Positions 51,038 through 59,440 of a stretch of 64,000 bases of DNA are shown here, in pieces. The notes beneath the pieces were generated by a model. That model did no database searches. It was not told the origin of the DNA and was given only the letters and a program-made list of their open reading frames with translations. Within the stretch, counting starts at the first letter, position 1, and every line of letters starts with the position of its first letter. Made by a program: the position numbers and the translations under genes. Origin of the DNA: Dolosigranulum savutiense (GTDB lineage Bacteria > Bacillota > Bacilli > Lactobacillales > Carnobacteriaceae_A); assembly GCF_039830095.1 (NCBI RefSeq), contig NZ_CP142435.1, forward strand, positions 372,001-436,000. The letters run 5' to 3'.

Positions 51038-52837
51038 TTAATGATGCCCAATACGCTTGCCGGCAATACGCCCAAAGGTAATAATATCCGTAATGGCGTT
51101 ACCTCCTAGACGGTTGGCTCCTTGAATAACACCTGTTAATTCCCCAGCAGCATATAAATTCTTAATCGGCTCACCTGATTCATTCAACACTTCAGCATGC
51201 TCATTAATCACTAATCCACCCATTGTATGGTGTACTGATGGAGCTGCCTTCTGGAAATAGAATGGTGCATCTTTAATCGGAGCTAAGCCTTTTCGGTGAT
51301 TGAAGTCTGGATCTTCACCAGATTCTGCGTATGCATTAATCTTCTCGATTGTCTCCATGAACTGTTCAACCGGAATATCCCAGTATTCTGCCCCTTCTTC
51401 TAATGTATCTGCTACATAGATCAGATCCTGTTCTTGCAGTTGTTCCAGCTCGCGTTGGTGAGCTTCAAGCGTTCCCGTCTCTTCACCTAATGTCTGGTCC
51501 CAGACTTGATAAGCATAGCCACCTGTCTGATCAATAATCGCTTTTGAGATAACATCGCGTCGTTCTAATTCTTCAACGAACCGCTCTCCTTCTTGATTAA
51601 TTAATGTAGCACCATCGAAGCGGCTATCCGCTAAAAGCGAGATTTCTCCTGTTTTTGGATTGGATACTGGGTAAGTTTGGATATGTTCCAAGTTATCGAC
51701 AGTTGCGCCAACTTCTTGTGCCATAATAATGCCGTCGCCGGTCGCTCCCGGTGAGTTCGTCGTCCCATAACGGTCGTCGTATTCTTCATTAGCTTCTGTC
51801 CGCATTTCAACATTTGAACCAAAGCCACCCGTTGTTAGAATAACTCCTTGTTCTGCATTGAAAGTGACTTCTTGGTCATGGTTGGTCGCCACCACACCAC
51901 TAACCGTCTCACCTGTTGTCAGTAGGGACTGAGCTTCTGTCTCGGTATAAATATCAATACCTAGCTCATCTGCTTTCGCTTCCATCTTGTCGATTAGTTC
52001 CTGACCGGTGTGACCAACTGGAATAAGTGCCCGCTGGAAACTGTGACCACCGAATTGGAATAATTGATCATCTAAGAACTCAACATTCACTTCATCTTTT
52101 AACCATTCAGCCGATGCTAAGGCACTGTCAGCCATTAAGCGAACTAATTCTGGGTTCCCTTCGTTATTACCGCCCTCCATCGTATCTTCATAATAAATAT
52201 CCGTACTATCTCCGTCGATTCCTAACTTCTCTTGTACCCAGTTGCCGGGTGCGTTCATCTCACCACCAGAGATTAACGTATTCCCACCGGTCACTGGCAT
52301 CTTTTCAATAATAGTGACTGAATAGCCTTGTTCTGCTGCTTCAATCGCTGCACTGAAGCCTGCTCCACCTGCTCCGACCACTACCACATCATACGTATAT
52401 TCTTCATCCAATTGCCCCGTCTGACTATCGGATGCCTCAGACTGATCTGATGCTTCCGTTAATTCAACATTATTCTCCTCCAACGCATTAGTCACCGAAT
52501 TAATATAGCCTTCACTAGTCATCGTTGACCCTGAGACAGAATCAACTTCCGTAGAGTTGCGTGCAATCATTTTTTCGCTCAATTGTTCATAGACAGGCTC
52601 CGCCAACCGTTCCGTCTCACTACTTTCAACAACATCAATAGCTTTTATTTTACCATCTTCTATCGTTACTTTAGTTACAATATTGCCGTTGCGCCCTTCT
52701 CCGGTCCCTTCATAGACACCAGATGTGGACGTTTCTACTGCATCATCGGCCGTATCACCCGTTGTCTGACACCCTACTAATACCAAACTACTTGCTAATA
52801 ATAATGCACCTGATTTAAACTTTATCCGCTTCATCAT
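51038..52837 (-). CDS. Extracellular flavinylated fumarate-reductase-like lipoprotein
   Basis: 599 residues. Lipoprotein signal ending at C23 (LVLVGC). Residues ~38-118 are an FMN-binding domain with the flavinylation site D99-S-V-S-G-S-T105 (substrate of ApbE). From ~145 is an FAD-binding flavoprotein domain of the fumarate reductase/flavocytochrome c family (VVVVGAGGAGFSAAIEAAEQ; TGGNTLISGGEMNAPG; HHTMGGLVIN; YAAGELTGVIQGANRLGGN). Relatives reduce fumarate, urocanate or other enoates outside the membrane with electrons from the quinone pool or extracellular transfer systems. The substrate is not decided. A Rex-like operator overlaps its promoter, which fits redox control. Confidence 0.9.
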   Translation of the reverse strand: MMKRIKFKSGALLLASSLVLVGCQTTGDTADDAVETSTSGVYEGTGEGRNGNIVTKVTIEDGKIKAIDVVESSETERLAEPVYEQLSEKMIARNSTEVDSVSGSTMTSEGYINSVTNALEENNVELTEASDQSEASDSQTGQLDEEYTYDVVVVGAGGAGFSAAIEAAEQGYSVTIIEKMPVTGGNTLISGGEMNAPGNWVQEKLGIDGDSTDIYYEDTMEGGNNEGNPELVRLMADSALASAEWLKDEVNVEFLDDQLFQFGGHSFQRALIPVGHTGQELIDKMEAKADELGIDIYTETEAQSLLTTGETVSGVVATNHDQEVTFNAEQGVILTTGGFGSNVEMRTEANEEYDDRYGTTNSPGATGDGIIMAQEVGATVDNLEHIQTYPVSNPKTGEISLLADSRFDGATLINQEGERFVEELERRDVISKAIIDQTGGYAYQVWDQTLGEETGTLEAHQRELEQLQEQDLIYVADTLEEGAEYWDIPVEQFMETIEKINAYAESGEDPDFNHRKGLAPIKDAPFYFQKAAPSVHHTMGGLVINEHAEVLNESGEPIKNLYAAGELTGVIQGANRLGGNAITDIITFGRIAGKRIGHH

Positions 52838-52862
52838 TACACTCCTTATAAAATTTATTTAT

Positions 52863-52891
52863 AGTATAGCATACAGCGCCTTATTTGTGAA
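52863..52891 (-). promoter_or_regulatory. Promoter of flavin lipoprotein gene
   Basis: Minus strand: TTCACA (52891-52886), 17-nt spacer, TATACT (52868-52863). Confidence 0.78.
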
Positions 52892-52902
52892 GTTAATCAC
52901 TG
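52885..52902. promoter_or_regulatory. Candidate Rex (NADH/NAD+) operator
   Basis: TTGTGAA-GTTA-ATCACTG: the first half is a perfect Rex half-site (TTGTGAA), the second keeps TCAC at the correct distance. It overlaps the -35, so Rex would repress until NADH rises. Confidence 0.55.
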
Positions 52903-52966
52903 AATAAAATGATATTTATCCACATTAGCGGTTCCCTGCCTACATTCTCTTCGTCATGCCGGACAG

Positions 52967-53007
52967 AAAAAAACAGACGAAGACCGCATTCATCCTCGTC
53001 TGTTTTT
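52967..53007 (-). terminator. Terminator T2, after ABC-2 system 2
   Basis: AACAGACGA(A/G)GA-type stem with T7 on the minus strand. Nearly identical to T1 at 56331-56372. Confidence 0.85.
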
Positions 53008-53056
53008 GGGTGCGTTCATGCTATGCGCACAAATTTGAAAATGATCACCTATAAAC

Positions 53057-53836
53057 TTAATTAGCAGATTGATATCGACGTAAACCTATAGACCACTGAA
53101 GATCTACCAGTTTTTTTAGCACAAATGTGACAGCAACAGAGTATATCATTAAAATTGAAGTCTCATCTCCACTAATCACCTCTATAGGTAAATTAGTCAT
53201 CATAAGGATAGGAACACCATATCCCAGTATTATTTGAATATATTTTGGATAAATCGCTCTAGGCTTAGTCGCAAATGCAAATAAATACTCCGGAAGAGCA
53301 ACAAATGACTCCGAATTTTCAACCCAAAATGCTAAGGATACCATTAATTGACTGATGTAATAATATTGAGTAACGCCTAAAATGACTAACAAGGCATATA
53401 TCACCCATTGATACCATACAATCGAGAAGTCTTGATAAATATATCTAATCATAGCGATTGGAATAATCATGTTAGCTAAACTTGGCAAATCAAAAATTCT
53501 TATACTCGATAAAAATAGTGTATTTAACGGTTTAATCAGTATATAATCTAATTCACCTTCTAAAATCATATAACTGAATTCTTCATGTTGCATAATAAAT
53601 AGAAAGTTATACATATGTTGAATTAACGTTGCAGTTGCTAATAACAATATAACCTTTGATTGGCCCCATCCAGCGATTGAATCCGTAAATTGAAAGAACA
53701 CAGTGACACTCAATATTTCTGCAATAATAAATAGTGTAGAAAACAAAATGGTTAATATCGCTGTTGTTCGATAAATTAATAATTGTTTTACACTAATCTC
53801 AAATAACCTCACTATCACACCGATATATTGTCTCAT
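53057..53836 (-). CDS. ABC-2 type permease, system 2 (DUF990/COG3694-like)
   Basis: 259 residues, about six membrane helices, with LEGELDYILIKPLNTLFLS after helix 2, equivalent to NGELDSFLIKPIDPLFQ of system 1. Last gene of the YcaO-fragment/ABC operon; start overlaps the previous stop by 4 nt. AT-rich. Confidence 0.85.
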   Translation of the reverse strand: MRQYIGVIVRLFEISVKQLLIYRTTAILTILFSTLFIIAEILSVTVFFQFTDSIAGWGQSKVILLLATATLIQHMYNFLFIMQHEEFSYMILEGELDYILIKPLNTLFLSSIRIFDLPSLANMIIPIAMIRYIYQDFSIVWYQWVIYALLVILGVTQYYYISQLMVSLAFWVENSESFVALPEYLFAFATKPRAIYPKYIQIILGYGVPILMMTNLPIEVISGDETSILMIYSVAVTFVLKKLVDLQWSIGLRRYQSAN

Positions 53837-54609
53837 GATAACACCTCTTCATAGCGTTTCAGCGATATATTCCAAATAATTTGGTGCAATACTAAAAACA
53901 GAACCAGATAAAACAAGGATAAGTTAATATAAAATATGATTTCATCAAACCCTATATTCCCTTGTAAGTTCTTAATATTAACATAACTAAACAGTGGAAA
54001 TGGAGAAAATCTCACCAAATTATACATTCCTTCTGGCAACAAGTCTAATGGAAAGAACCCACCTCCAGCTAACATGATTAAAGCATTATACAAAGGTTTA
54101 AGCGGCCATGTATCGGTCAAATAAAATACAATATTTCCAACCAACATACCAAATACAAACATGCAAAGAAAATTGATCAAAAGACTGGCGACACTAAGGA
54201 AAAAATACGTTTCAGTATCACCCGTCATCATAACATAATTTAGAATAATAATAATGGATAATATTACACCGTCAACGACCTTATTGGCTAACTCTGCCGC
54301 AAATATATCCCCCATAAATGAATATGGTTTTAAAATGTACTGGCTTAACTTTCCTGTTTTTACTAAATCGCCGATCTTAAATATATGTCTCGGGAAAAAT
54401 ATCGGCGCAATTACCATAGACAACATAATATAACTTACCATCGTCATAAAACTATAACCTTTGACTGATCCTGCCATGTACACACTTTTCCACACATAGA
54501 ATAATGTTAATCCTTCAATTATCCGTCCAACCAATCCCATGTTAAAATTAGCACGATACATTAAAGATCTTTTTAGATTGACCTTAAAAATTTCAATGTA
54601 TTTACCCAT
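53833..54609 (-). CDS. ABC-2 type permease, system 2 (COG4587-like)
   Basis: 258 residues from ATG 54609 (GAAAGG 8 nt before it; the ATG at 54615 is too close). Six helices; VKTGKLSQYILKPYSFMGDI in the first cytoplasmic loop. Pairs with the following permease and the upstream ATPase. Substrate unknown; if the YcaO piece is meaningful, a modified peptide is one possibility (inference). Confidence 0.85.
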   Translation of the reverse strand: MGKYIEIFKVNLKRSLMYRANFNMGLVGRIIEGLTLFYVWKSVYMAGSVKGYSFMTMVSYIMLSMVIAPIFFPRHIFKIGDLVKTGKLSQYILKPYSFMGDIFAAELANKVVDGVILSIIIILNYVMMTGDTETYFFLSVASLLINFLCMFVFGMLVGNIVFYLTDTWPLKPLYNALIMLAGGGFFPLDLLPEGMYNLVRFSPFPLFSYVNIKNLQGNIGFDEIIFYINLSLFYLVLFLVLHQIIWNISLKRYEEVLS

Positions 54610-55564
54610 TGACATATCCTTTCTCGTATAAATTGATCAACAGCGATTCTAGTGTATTACGTTCTATCTGGATATCCTCGAAATTAACATGTTGTAATAG
54701 TTTATTTAGAATATGAGATTCATCCTTCTTGGCAATGGTTATTATATACGTACCCTCGCTATATTCAAAATCAACCGATAAATTCTTCTCAAACTCACGG
54801 GATTGTTTATGGTTAATGCTAATTGTAACGGAATCTTCTAATTCAATATGTTCTATTTCTTCATGTAACAGAATTTTTTTATCGGATAAGACAATAACAT
54901 CATCACACGTGTTCTCTATATCCTTAATGTAATGACTAGTAATGATAACGGTTTTATTTCTAGCTTTAAATTTTTTAATCATCTCATGTACTTCTAATTG
55001 AGCTTTTAAATCCAGTCCTATAGTTGGTTCATCTAGCAACAACAACTTCGGATCATGGATTATAGCAACTAGTATTTCAAATTTCATTCTTTCTCCAAGT
55101 GACAATTTTCTCACAGGAGTATTCAGTTTATCGGCAACATTCATTTGTGCTACATACTCCGTTACCCTTGATCTAAACACATCATTTGGAATATCATATA
55201 TTTTTTGTGAAATTTTAAGTGTATCCATGGGGGGTAAATCCCATATGAGTGCTGACTTTTGGCCAAATAGCACCCCAATATTTTTCAAAAAATCTTTTTC
55301 TTTTTTATATGGATTATACCCCATCACTTGTACATAACAATCAGTATGCAATAATCCACACATTATTTTTAATAATGTAGTTTTTCCCGCACCATTTGCA
55401 CCGAGTAATCCAATAATTTTCCCTTCTGGAATACTTAGATTGATTTCATCAAACACCATATGATTCTCATATTTTCGATTAAAAAAATCTTTAATGACAC
55501 CAAATTTTTCATCACTTCTCTGAAATGTTTTGTAACAGTAGGAAAGATTATTAATTTCAATCAT
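54602..55564 (-). CDS. ABC transporter ATPase, system 2 (COG4586-like)
   Basis: 320 residues from ATG 55564 (AGGGGAGAG 9 nt upstream). Walker A GANGAGKTT, the family segment VLFGQKSALIWDLPP, signature LSLGERMKFEIL, Walker B LLLLDEPTIGLD, H-loop ITSHYIKD, then a ~75-residue C-terminal extension. Same subgroup as the system 1 ATPase. Overlaps both the YcaO-fragment gene and the next permease. Confidence 0.9.
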   Translation of the reverse strand: MIEINNLSYCYKTFQRSDEKFGVIKDFFNRKYENHMVFDEINLSIPEGKIIGLLGANGAGKTTLLKIMCGLLHTDCYVQVMGYNPYKKEKDFLKNIGVLFGQKSALIWDLPPMDTLKISQKIYDIPNDVFRSRVTEYVAQMNVADKLNTPVRKLSLGERMKFEILVAIIHDPKLLLLDEPTIGLDLKAQLEVHEMIKKFKARNKTVIITSHYIKDIENTCDDVIVLSDKKILLHEEIEHIELEDSVTISINHKQSREFEKNLSVDFEYSEGTYIITIAKKDESHILNKLLQHVNFEDIQIERNTLESLLINLYEKGYVNG

Positions 55565-55901
55565 GATCATTATCTCTCCCCTCTGTAAATCTTCTCAAAT
55601 AGTTCATCCCTCGTTTAGATGGCATTATGATATTTCCCGACCTGATTAAAGGGGCTGCTCGATTTTCATTAATGTAATGTTCAATTGCTTCAAATAAGGC
55701 ACTCACTAACGATTGTTTTTTTAACCCCTTACTATTTCCCACTATCTGCTGATTATGATTATTAAATTCATCGAGCAAGACTCTCATAGTTACTATATCA
55801 GTTCCAAATTGAGTAGTCTTGTCATCTATATCATAGCTCTTTAATAATTGTTTAGCTTTTTCTAAACTTTTTTCAGTAATGGTATATCTTCTTATCAACA
55901 T
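55557..55901 (-). CDS. Truncated YcaO-domain protein (N-terminal part only)
   Basis: 114 residues. NSKGLKKQSLVSALFEAIEHYINENRAAP (about 56-84) closely resembles the first ATP-binding block of YcaO proteins: GKGxxxxxAxxSAxxExxER. Here S67, E71 and E74 are kept, the final Arg is His75. Nothing corresponding to the later ATP/Mg motifs or the C-terminal domain follows; the frame ends normally inside the ATPase gene start. YcaO enzymes make azolines, thioamides or amidines in RiPPs. This is either a decayed remnant or a small derived protein with another job. GAAGGGGTG ribosome site; coupled to an ABC exporter. Confidence 0.65.
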   Translation of the reverse strand: MLIRRYTITEKSLEKAKQLLKSYDIDDKTTQFGTDIVTMRVLLDEFNNHNQQIVGNSKGLKKQSLVSALFEAIEHYINENRAAPLIRSGNIIMPSKRGMNYLRRFTEGRDNDHD

Positions 55902-56030
55902 ATTTACACCCCTTCAATATAAAGAACCGTACATATAAATGATGGATTTACCGTATACGATTCTTTCATTCTAAGCACAATTAAATTTTCATTTTTAATT
56001 TTACAATGAAGGATTTTAATTATTACAGAA

Positions 56031-56059
56031 ACTATATACATTTCACTGATAAAAGTCAA
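56031..56059 (-). promoter_or_regulatory. Promoter of YcaO-fragment/ABC-2 operon
   Basis: Minus strand: TTGACT (56059-56054), 17-nt spacer, TATAGT (56036-56031), giving a leader of about 120 nt that contains a possible 21-codon ORF (55904-55969). Confidence 0.75.
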
Positions 56060-56103
56060 CTATATTTTCATTATATCTCTTTTATGTTTGAAGACTTATA
56101 ATA

Positions 56104-56326
56104 CATTTCTGTCATTTCTTCCTAGGACTTCACTTTGTTTGGCAAGCTTATCCACATCTATTCGGCCTTCTTTATAAGATTTCTGTTCGTCAGTGCAGGT
56201 GTTGCTTCCAACTTCCTTCAGATGCCACCTCACGATGGACACCCTTGCATTCAGTTAACGATTCCTACTGTAAAGGTGGTTCGCAGTGGCCTTTCACCAC
56301 CCAGTTGTCGTCCATGCTGGGCACAC
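56104..56326 (-). mobile_element. 5' fragment of a group II intron (class C-like)
   Basis: Read on the minus strand from 56326: GTGTGCCCAGCATGG, a domain I hairpin with GGTGAAAGGCCAC, AAGGGTGTCCATCGTGAGGT, GGAAGCAACACC, and a later GAAGTCC. This is the order seen at the 5' end of bacterial group II introns. It begins 5 nt after the U-tract of an intrinsic terminator, the target preferred by class C introns. It ends near 56104; no intron ORF and no domain V/VI are found, so it is a dead fragment of about 220 nt. Confidence 0.72.
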
Positions 56327-56330
56327 ATAG

Positions 56331-56372
56331 AAAAAACAGACGAGGAGCTGATTCATCCTCGTCTGTTTTTTC
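56331..56372 (-). terminator. Terminator T1, after 5'-nucleotidase gene
   Basis: ACAGACGAGGA / TCCTCGTCTGT stem with T6 on the minus strand, next to the group II intron fragment. Near copy of T2 at 52967-53007. Confidence 0.88.
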
Positions 56373-56379
56373 TATTTAG

Positions 56380-57984
56380 CTATAAACTCTCGATTGATGG
56401 CTGAGGATAGACAATATCTAACTCGGAGTGAATGACTTGGAAGTCGGACGCCACCGTCACTTGCACAGGTGTATGATCAGCGATATAGTCAGCAATTAAT
56501 TCAGTCATCGGAACAGTCACTTCGCGTACAATTTTATCCGCACTGAACATGGTATAATCGCCACCACCCACTGCGCGGTATAGATTGACCGCTACTTCTA
56601 ATGTCTGATCAGGTCTAATCGGTTCACCCTGGTAATGAAGTGTCGTAATGCGAGATCCCACCGGCTGCGCCAGATCAATGGTATACTGTACCCCCGCATA
56701 CATATCATAATTATATGGCTTCGGTTTCGGATCACACCACGCCGGATTAATACTGAGTTGTCCTGCATCATCAACCACATAATATTCCGCTGACTGTTCC
56801 AAGGCGGCTTTCAATTCAGCTCCAGTCAATTTTGCTACTGCAATCGTATTCGGGTAAATATAATTCGTCACAATATCGCGCGTGGTCACTTCTTCAGTCA
56901 GTCCCCGTACATCATCACGGAAAATACTTGTTCCAGAAATATCCACCTGACCATAAGCCATCTGTACTTGATTAATGAAATCCACATACGCATGACCGGT
57001 TAGTCGCGCTTCATGGGCATCCTCAATCAATAAATGTCCCTCAACTCGTCCAATCGGTTGATCAAGCCACTCGTTCACTGCTTGATCGAGCGAAGTTGCC
57101 TTAGACTGCAAAGCATCATCAATTGGTGTCGTCTCCTCAACCGGAAGCAATTCAGGAATGGCATCTTCCAAGTGTAATCCCGTCTCACTCTCAGAAAAAT
57201 GAAGGGTTACTTTTCCAAGGTGACTTCCTTTATGGCCTGGCATCACAACCGGTGTCCCATCAACCACTTGGGCATAGCGATTATGCTGGTGCCCTGCCAA
57301 CAACACATCAATGTCAGCCACTTCTTCTAACAAACGAATCCCTTCATTTTCACCGTTTTGTACTTCAGTTGCTTCTCTAGTATCTAGATCTTTTTCGAAC
57401 CCGCCATGATAACTGACAATCACGACATCCACTTGCGCCCTTAATTCAGGAATAAAACGTTTAGCCATCTCAACAGCTGACTTAAAGGTCAATCCTTCAT
57501 AATGACTCGGATGCTCCCAATGCGGAATATGTTGCGTCGTCAGCCCCAAAATCCCACAACGAATACCATCTTTTTCAATAATCTCATATGGTTTACCCAA
57601 TGCTGGATTCCCCGTCTCATCTAATATATTCGCCGATAAAATCGGATGATTCAACTGTTCAATCGCTCGCTTTAAATAAGGCAGACCGTAATTAAACTCA
57701 TGATTCCCCACAACGCCCACATCATACGGTAGCTCATTGTAGAGACGGATTAATTCATCTGGCACATCATGTTCTTTTTTGACATAGTAGCTGAGCGGTG
57801 ATCCTTGTAAAATATCTCCATTATCAATCAATAACGATGGTCCGTCCAAGGCAGCCACTTCTCTTTGGTACAGCTGAGCAATTTTCAACAATCCGAACGG
57901 CTGATTTTCTTCGCGTTGTTGATAATTTGATGGGTAAATATAGCCATGAACGTCACTGGTTTCAAAAATGGTTAAAGTTTTCAT
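56380..57984 (-). CDS. Metallophosphatase / 5'-nucleotidase (YfkN/UshA-like, cytoplasmic)
   Basis: 534 residues from ATG 57984 (GAAAGGA 8 nt upstream). Calcineurin-like domain with SDVHGYIYP, NGDILQGSP, GNHEFNYG and HQHNR metal ligands (1-~270). The C-terminal 5'-nucleotidase substrate domain is ~300-500 (NPAWCDPKPKPYNYDMYAG; YRAVGGGDY). No signal peptide or LPXTG, unlike secreted UshA-type enzymes, so it acts inside the cell or is a 2',3'-cyclic nucleotide or 5'-nucleotidase of YunD type. Start overlaps the MBL protein stop (ATGA). Confidence 0.9.
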   Translation of the reverse strand: MKTLTIFETSDVHGYIYPSNYQQREENQPFGLLKIAQLYQREVAALDGPSLLIDNGDILQGSPLSYYVKKEHDVPDELIRLYNELPYDVGVVGNHEFNYGLPYLKRAIEQLNHPILSANILDETGNPALGKPYEIIEKDGIRCGILGLTTQHIPHWEHPSHYEGLTFKSAVEMAKRFIPELRAQVDVVIVSYHGGFEKDLDTREATEVQNGENEGIRLLEEVADIDVLLAGHQHNRYAQVVDGTPVVMPGHKGSHLGKVTLHFSESETGLHLEDAIPELLPVEETTPIDDALQSKATSLDQAVNEWLDQPIGRVEGHLLIEDAHEARLTGHAYVDFINQVQMAYGQVDISGTSIFRDDVRGLTEEVTTRDIVTNYIYPNTIAVAKLTGAELKAALEQSAEYYVVDDAGQLSINPAWCDPKPKPYNYDMYAGVQYTIDLAQPVGSRITTLHYQGEPIRPDQTLEVAVNLYRAVGGGDYTMFSADKIVREVTVPMTELIADYIADHTPVQVTVASDFQVIHSELDIVYPQPSIESL

Positions 57985-59282
57985 TCGCATAATCCTTTCG
58001 CTAAATCGTATGGCTGTTGACAATTGGGCATAAATGGTTGTAATCCGATCGCTTCTAATGCCTGCTCTAAGCGCTCGGGATTGAACGTATGCCATGGAAT
58101 CGTCCATGTCGCATCAATGGTTTTAGCAATGGTTAAAATATCTTCCGGTGTTGCATGACCGCTGACCGCAAATCGTTGAAATTCAAATCCTGCCGCCGCC
58201 ACTCGTCTAAGCATCACTGCATATTCAGGGTCATAATCTCCCAGCGGCGTCCCATTACTATGCAAATATAAACCCGCCCCTATTTCCGCTAGCCGATCAA
58301 TATGGGCATAACTATTTTGCAAAATAAACTTAGATGGCTGAGCTAATATGTCATCTTTCACTGCGGGACTCCACTCCACAATCTTCTCATCCGGGTAAAA
58401 CGCACGAACAAGCTGGGCAATGGCTGTTTCCATCACGAAGGTCTTATCCAATTGTTGCGCCGCCCGATGAAGTGCGACAATTCGCTCAATATTTCGTTCA
58501 TATAAGTTAATTGCTATGAGTTGATCTTGCTGTTTTAAGAGTTGCTTAAACTCCGCGACTAAGGCTGCTTCGGAAGCCAAATAGAGCCGTGACTTATTTG
58601 ATTCTTCTTGGCTGTCAACCTTGCCTTCATCAGTACCTTTGGAATAAGTTGTCCCTTCGATTAGTAAAATATCCGGTTGCCACTCATGAGCTGCTTGCGC
58701 CCAATCTAGCACGTTCTCCGGTGACGTACCATGTAAGCGGAAATCACCTGAATGAATCAGCTTAGCATCTGGCGTCTGCAACCAGATTGATGCAACTCCC
58801 GGCACATCATGATCACTCTTCTTCAGACAAAAAGAAATATCTTCAACGTCAATCCACTCATCCCCCCTCACCGGAATCATCTGACAGGCAGGGAGTTGTT
58901 CCACCCCTAATTGAATAAGTTGCTGGTACAGGCGCCAAGTCGATTCGCTCATATAAACCGTCGCATCACTCGGCAAATAAATCAACCCACCCATATGATC
59001 AATATGTAAATGTGACAAAATAACAACCAGTGGCCGTTGATCCGTCTGATGATCCGCTAAAGTAACCTGTTGAAATTGGTCTGTTTCAAATATTCCCTCT
59101 ATTCGAGGCAGTGATCCAGCCAAAAGATGTTGTTCCAAGTCACTCATCTGTTGCTCGACTGAGATATCTGAATCCCCAATTCCCACCCCAAAATCGGTCA
59201 ACACGCGCACACGCTCTGTTGCTACTTCAACAATATTACCACCTATTCGCTCTAACCCACTATGAATCGTCATCCAACTCAT
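57981..59282 (-). CDS. MBL-fold hydrolase with RMMBL-like C-terminus (RNase J-related)
   Basis: 433 residues. Metal motif SHLHIDHMGG (HxHxDH), HSGDFRLHG, and the C-terminal SGHATPEDI and WHTFNPE typical of the RNA-metabolising MBL (RMMBL) motif. Shorter than RNase J (about 555) and probably lacking its C-terminal domain. A nuclease or phosphodiesterase role is likely; translational coupling with a nucleotidase suggests consecutive steps of nucleic-acid or nucleotide breakdown (inference). AAAGGGAG ribosome site; TTGACG-17-TAAAAT promoter. Confidence 0.85.
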   Translation of the reverse strand: MSWMTIHSGLERIGGNIVEVATERVRVLTDFGVGIGDSDISVEQQMSDLEQHLLAGSLPRIEGIFETDQFQQVTLADHQTDQRPLVVILSHLHIDHMGGLIYLPSDATVYMSESTWRLYQQLIQLGVEQLPACQMIPVRGDEWIDVEDISFCLKKSDHDVPGVASIWLQTPDAKLIHSGDFRLHGTSPENVLDWAQAAHEWQPDILLIEGTTYSKGTDEGKVDSQEESNKSRLYLASEAALVAEFKQLLKQQDQLIAINLYERNIERIVALHRAAQQLDKTFVMETAIAQLVRAFYPDEKIVEWSPAVKDDILAQPSKFILQNSYAHIDRLAEIGAGLYLHSNGTPLGDYDPEYAVMLRRVAAAGFEFQRFAVSGHATPEDILTIAKTIDATWTIPWHTFNPERLEQALEAIGLQPFMPNCQQPYDLAKGLCE

Positions 59283-59311
59283 TACAATCGCTCCCTTTCG
59301 TATGACAGTCT

Positions 59312-59340
59312 ATTTTAACAAGAAATACCGCCTACGTCAA
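59312..59340 (-). promoter_or_regulatory. Promoter of MBL/nucleotidase operon
   Basis: Minus strand: TTGACG (59340-59335), 17-nt spacer, TAAAAT (59317-59312). Confidence 0.8.
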
Positions 59341-59397
59341 CGGTTGACACAGCTTGAAACAAGAATCTGTCTCCAGCTCATATTAACGCTAAATTTG

Positions 59398-59406
59398 TGG
59401 TATACT
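59398..59406 (+). promoter_or_regulatory. Extended -10 promoter of LysR gene
   Basis: TGG-TATACT (hexamer 59401-59406), 35 nt before the start codon. Confidence 0.65.
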
Positions 59407-59440
59407 AGCTTAAAACAGACAAATAAAAGGAGTCCAATCT

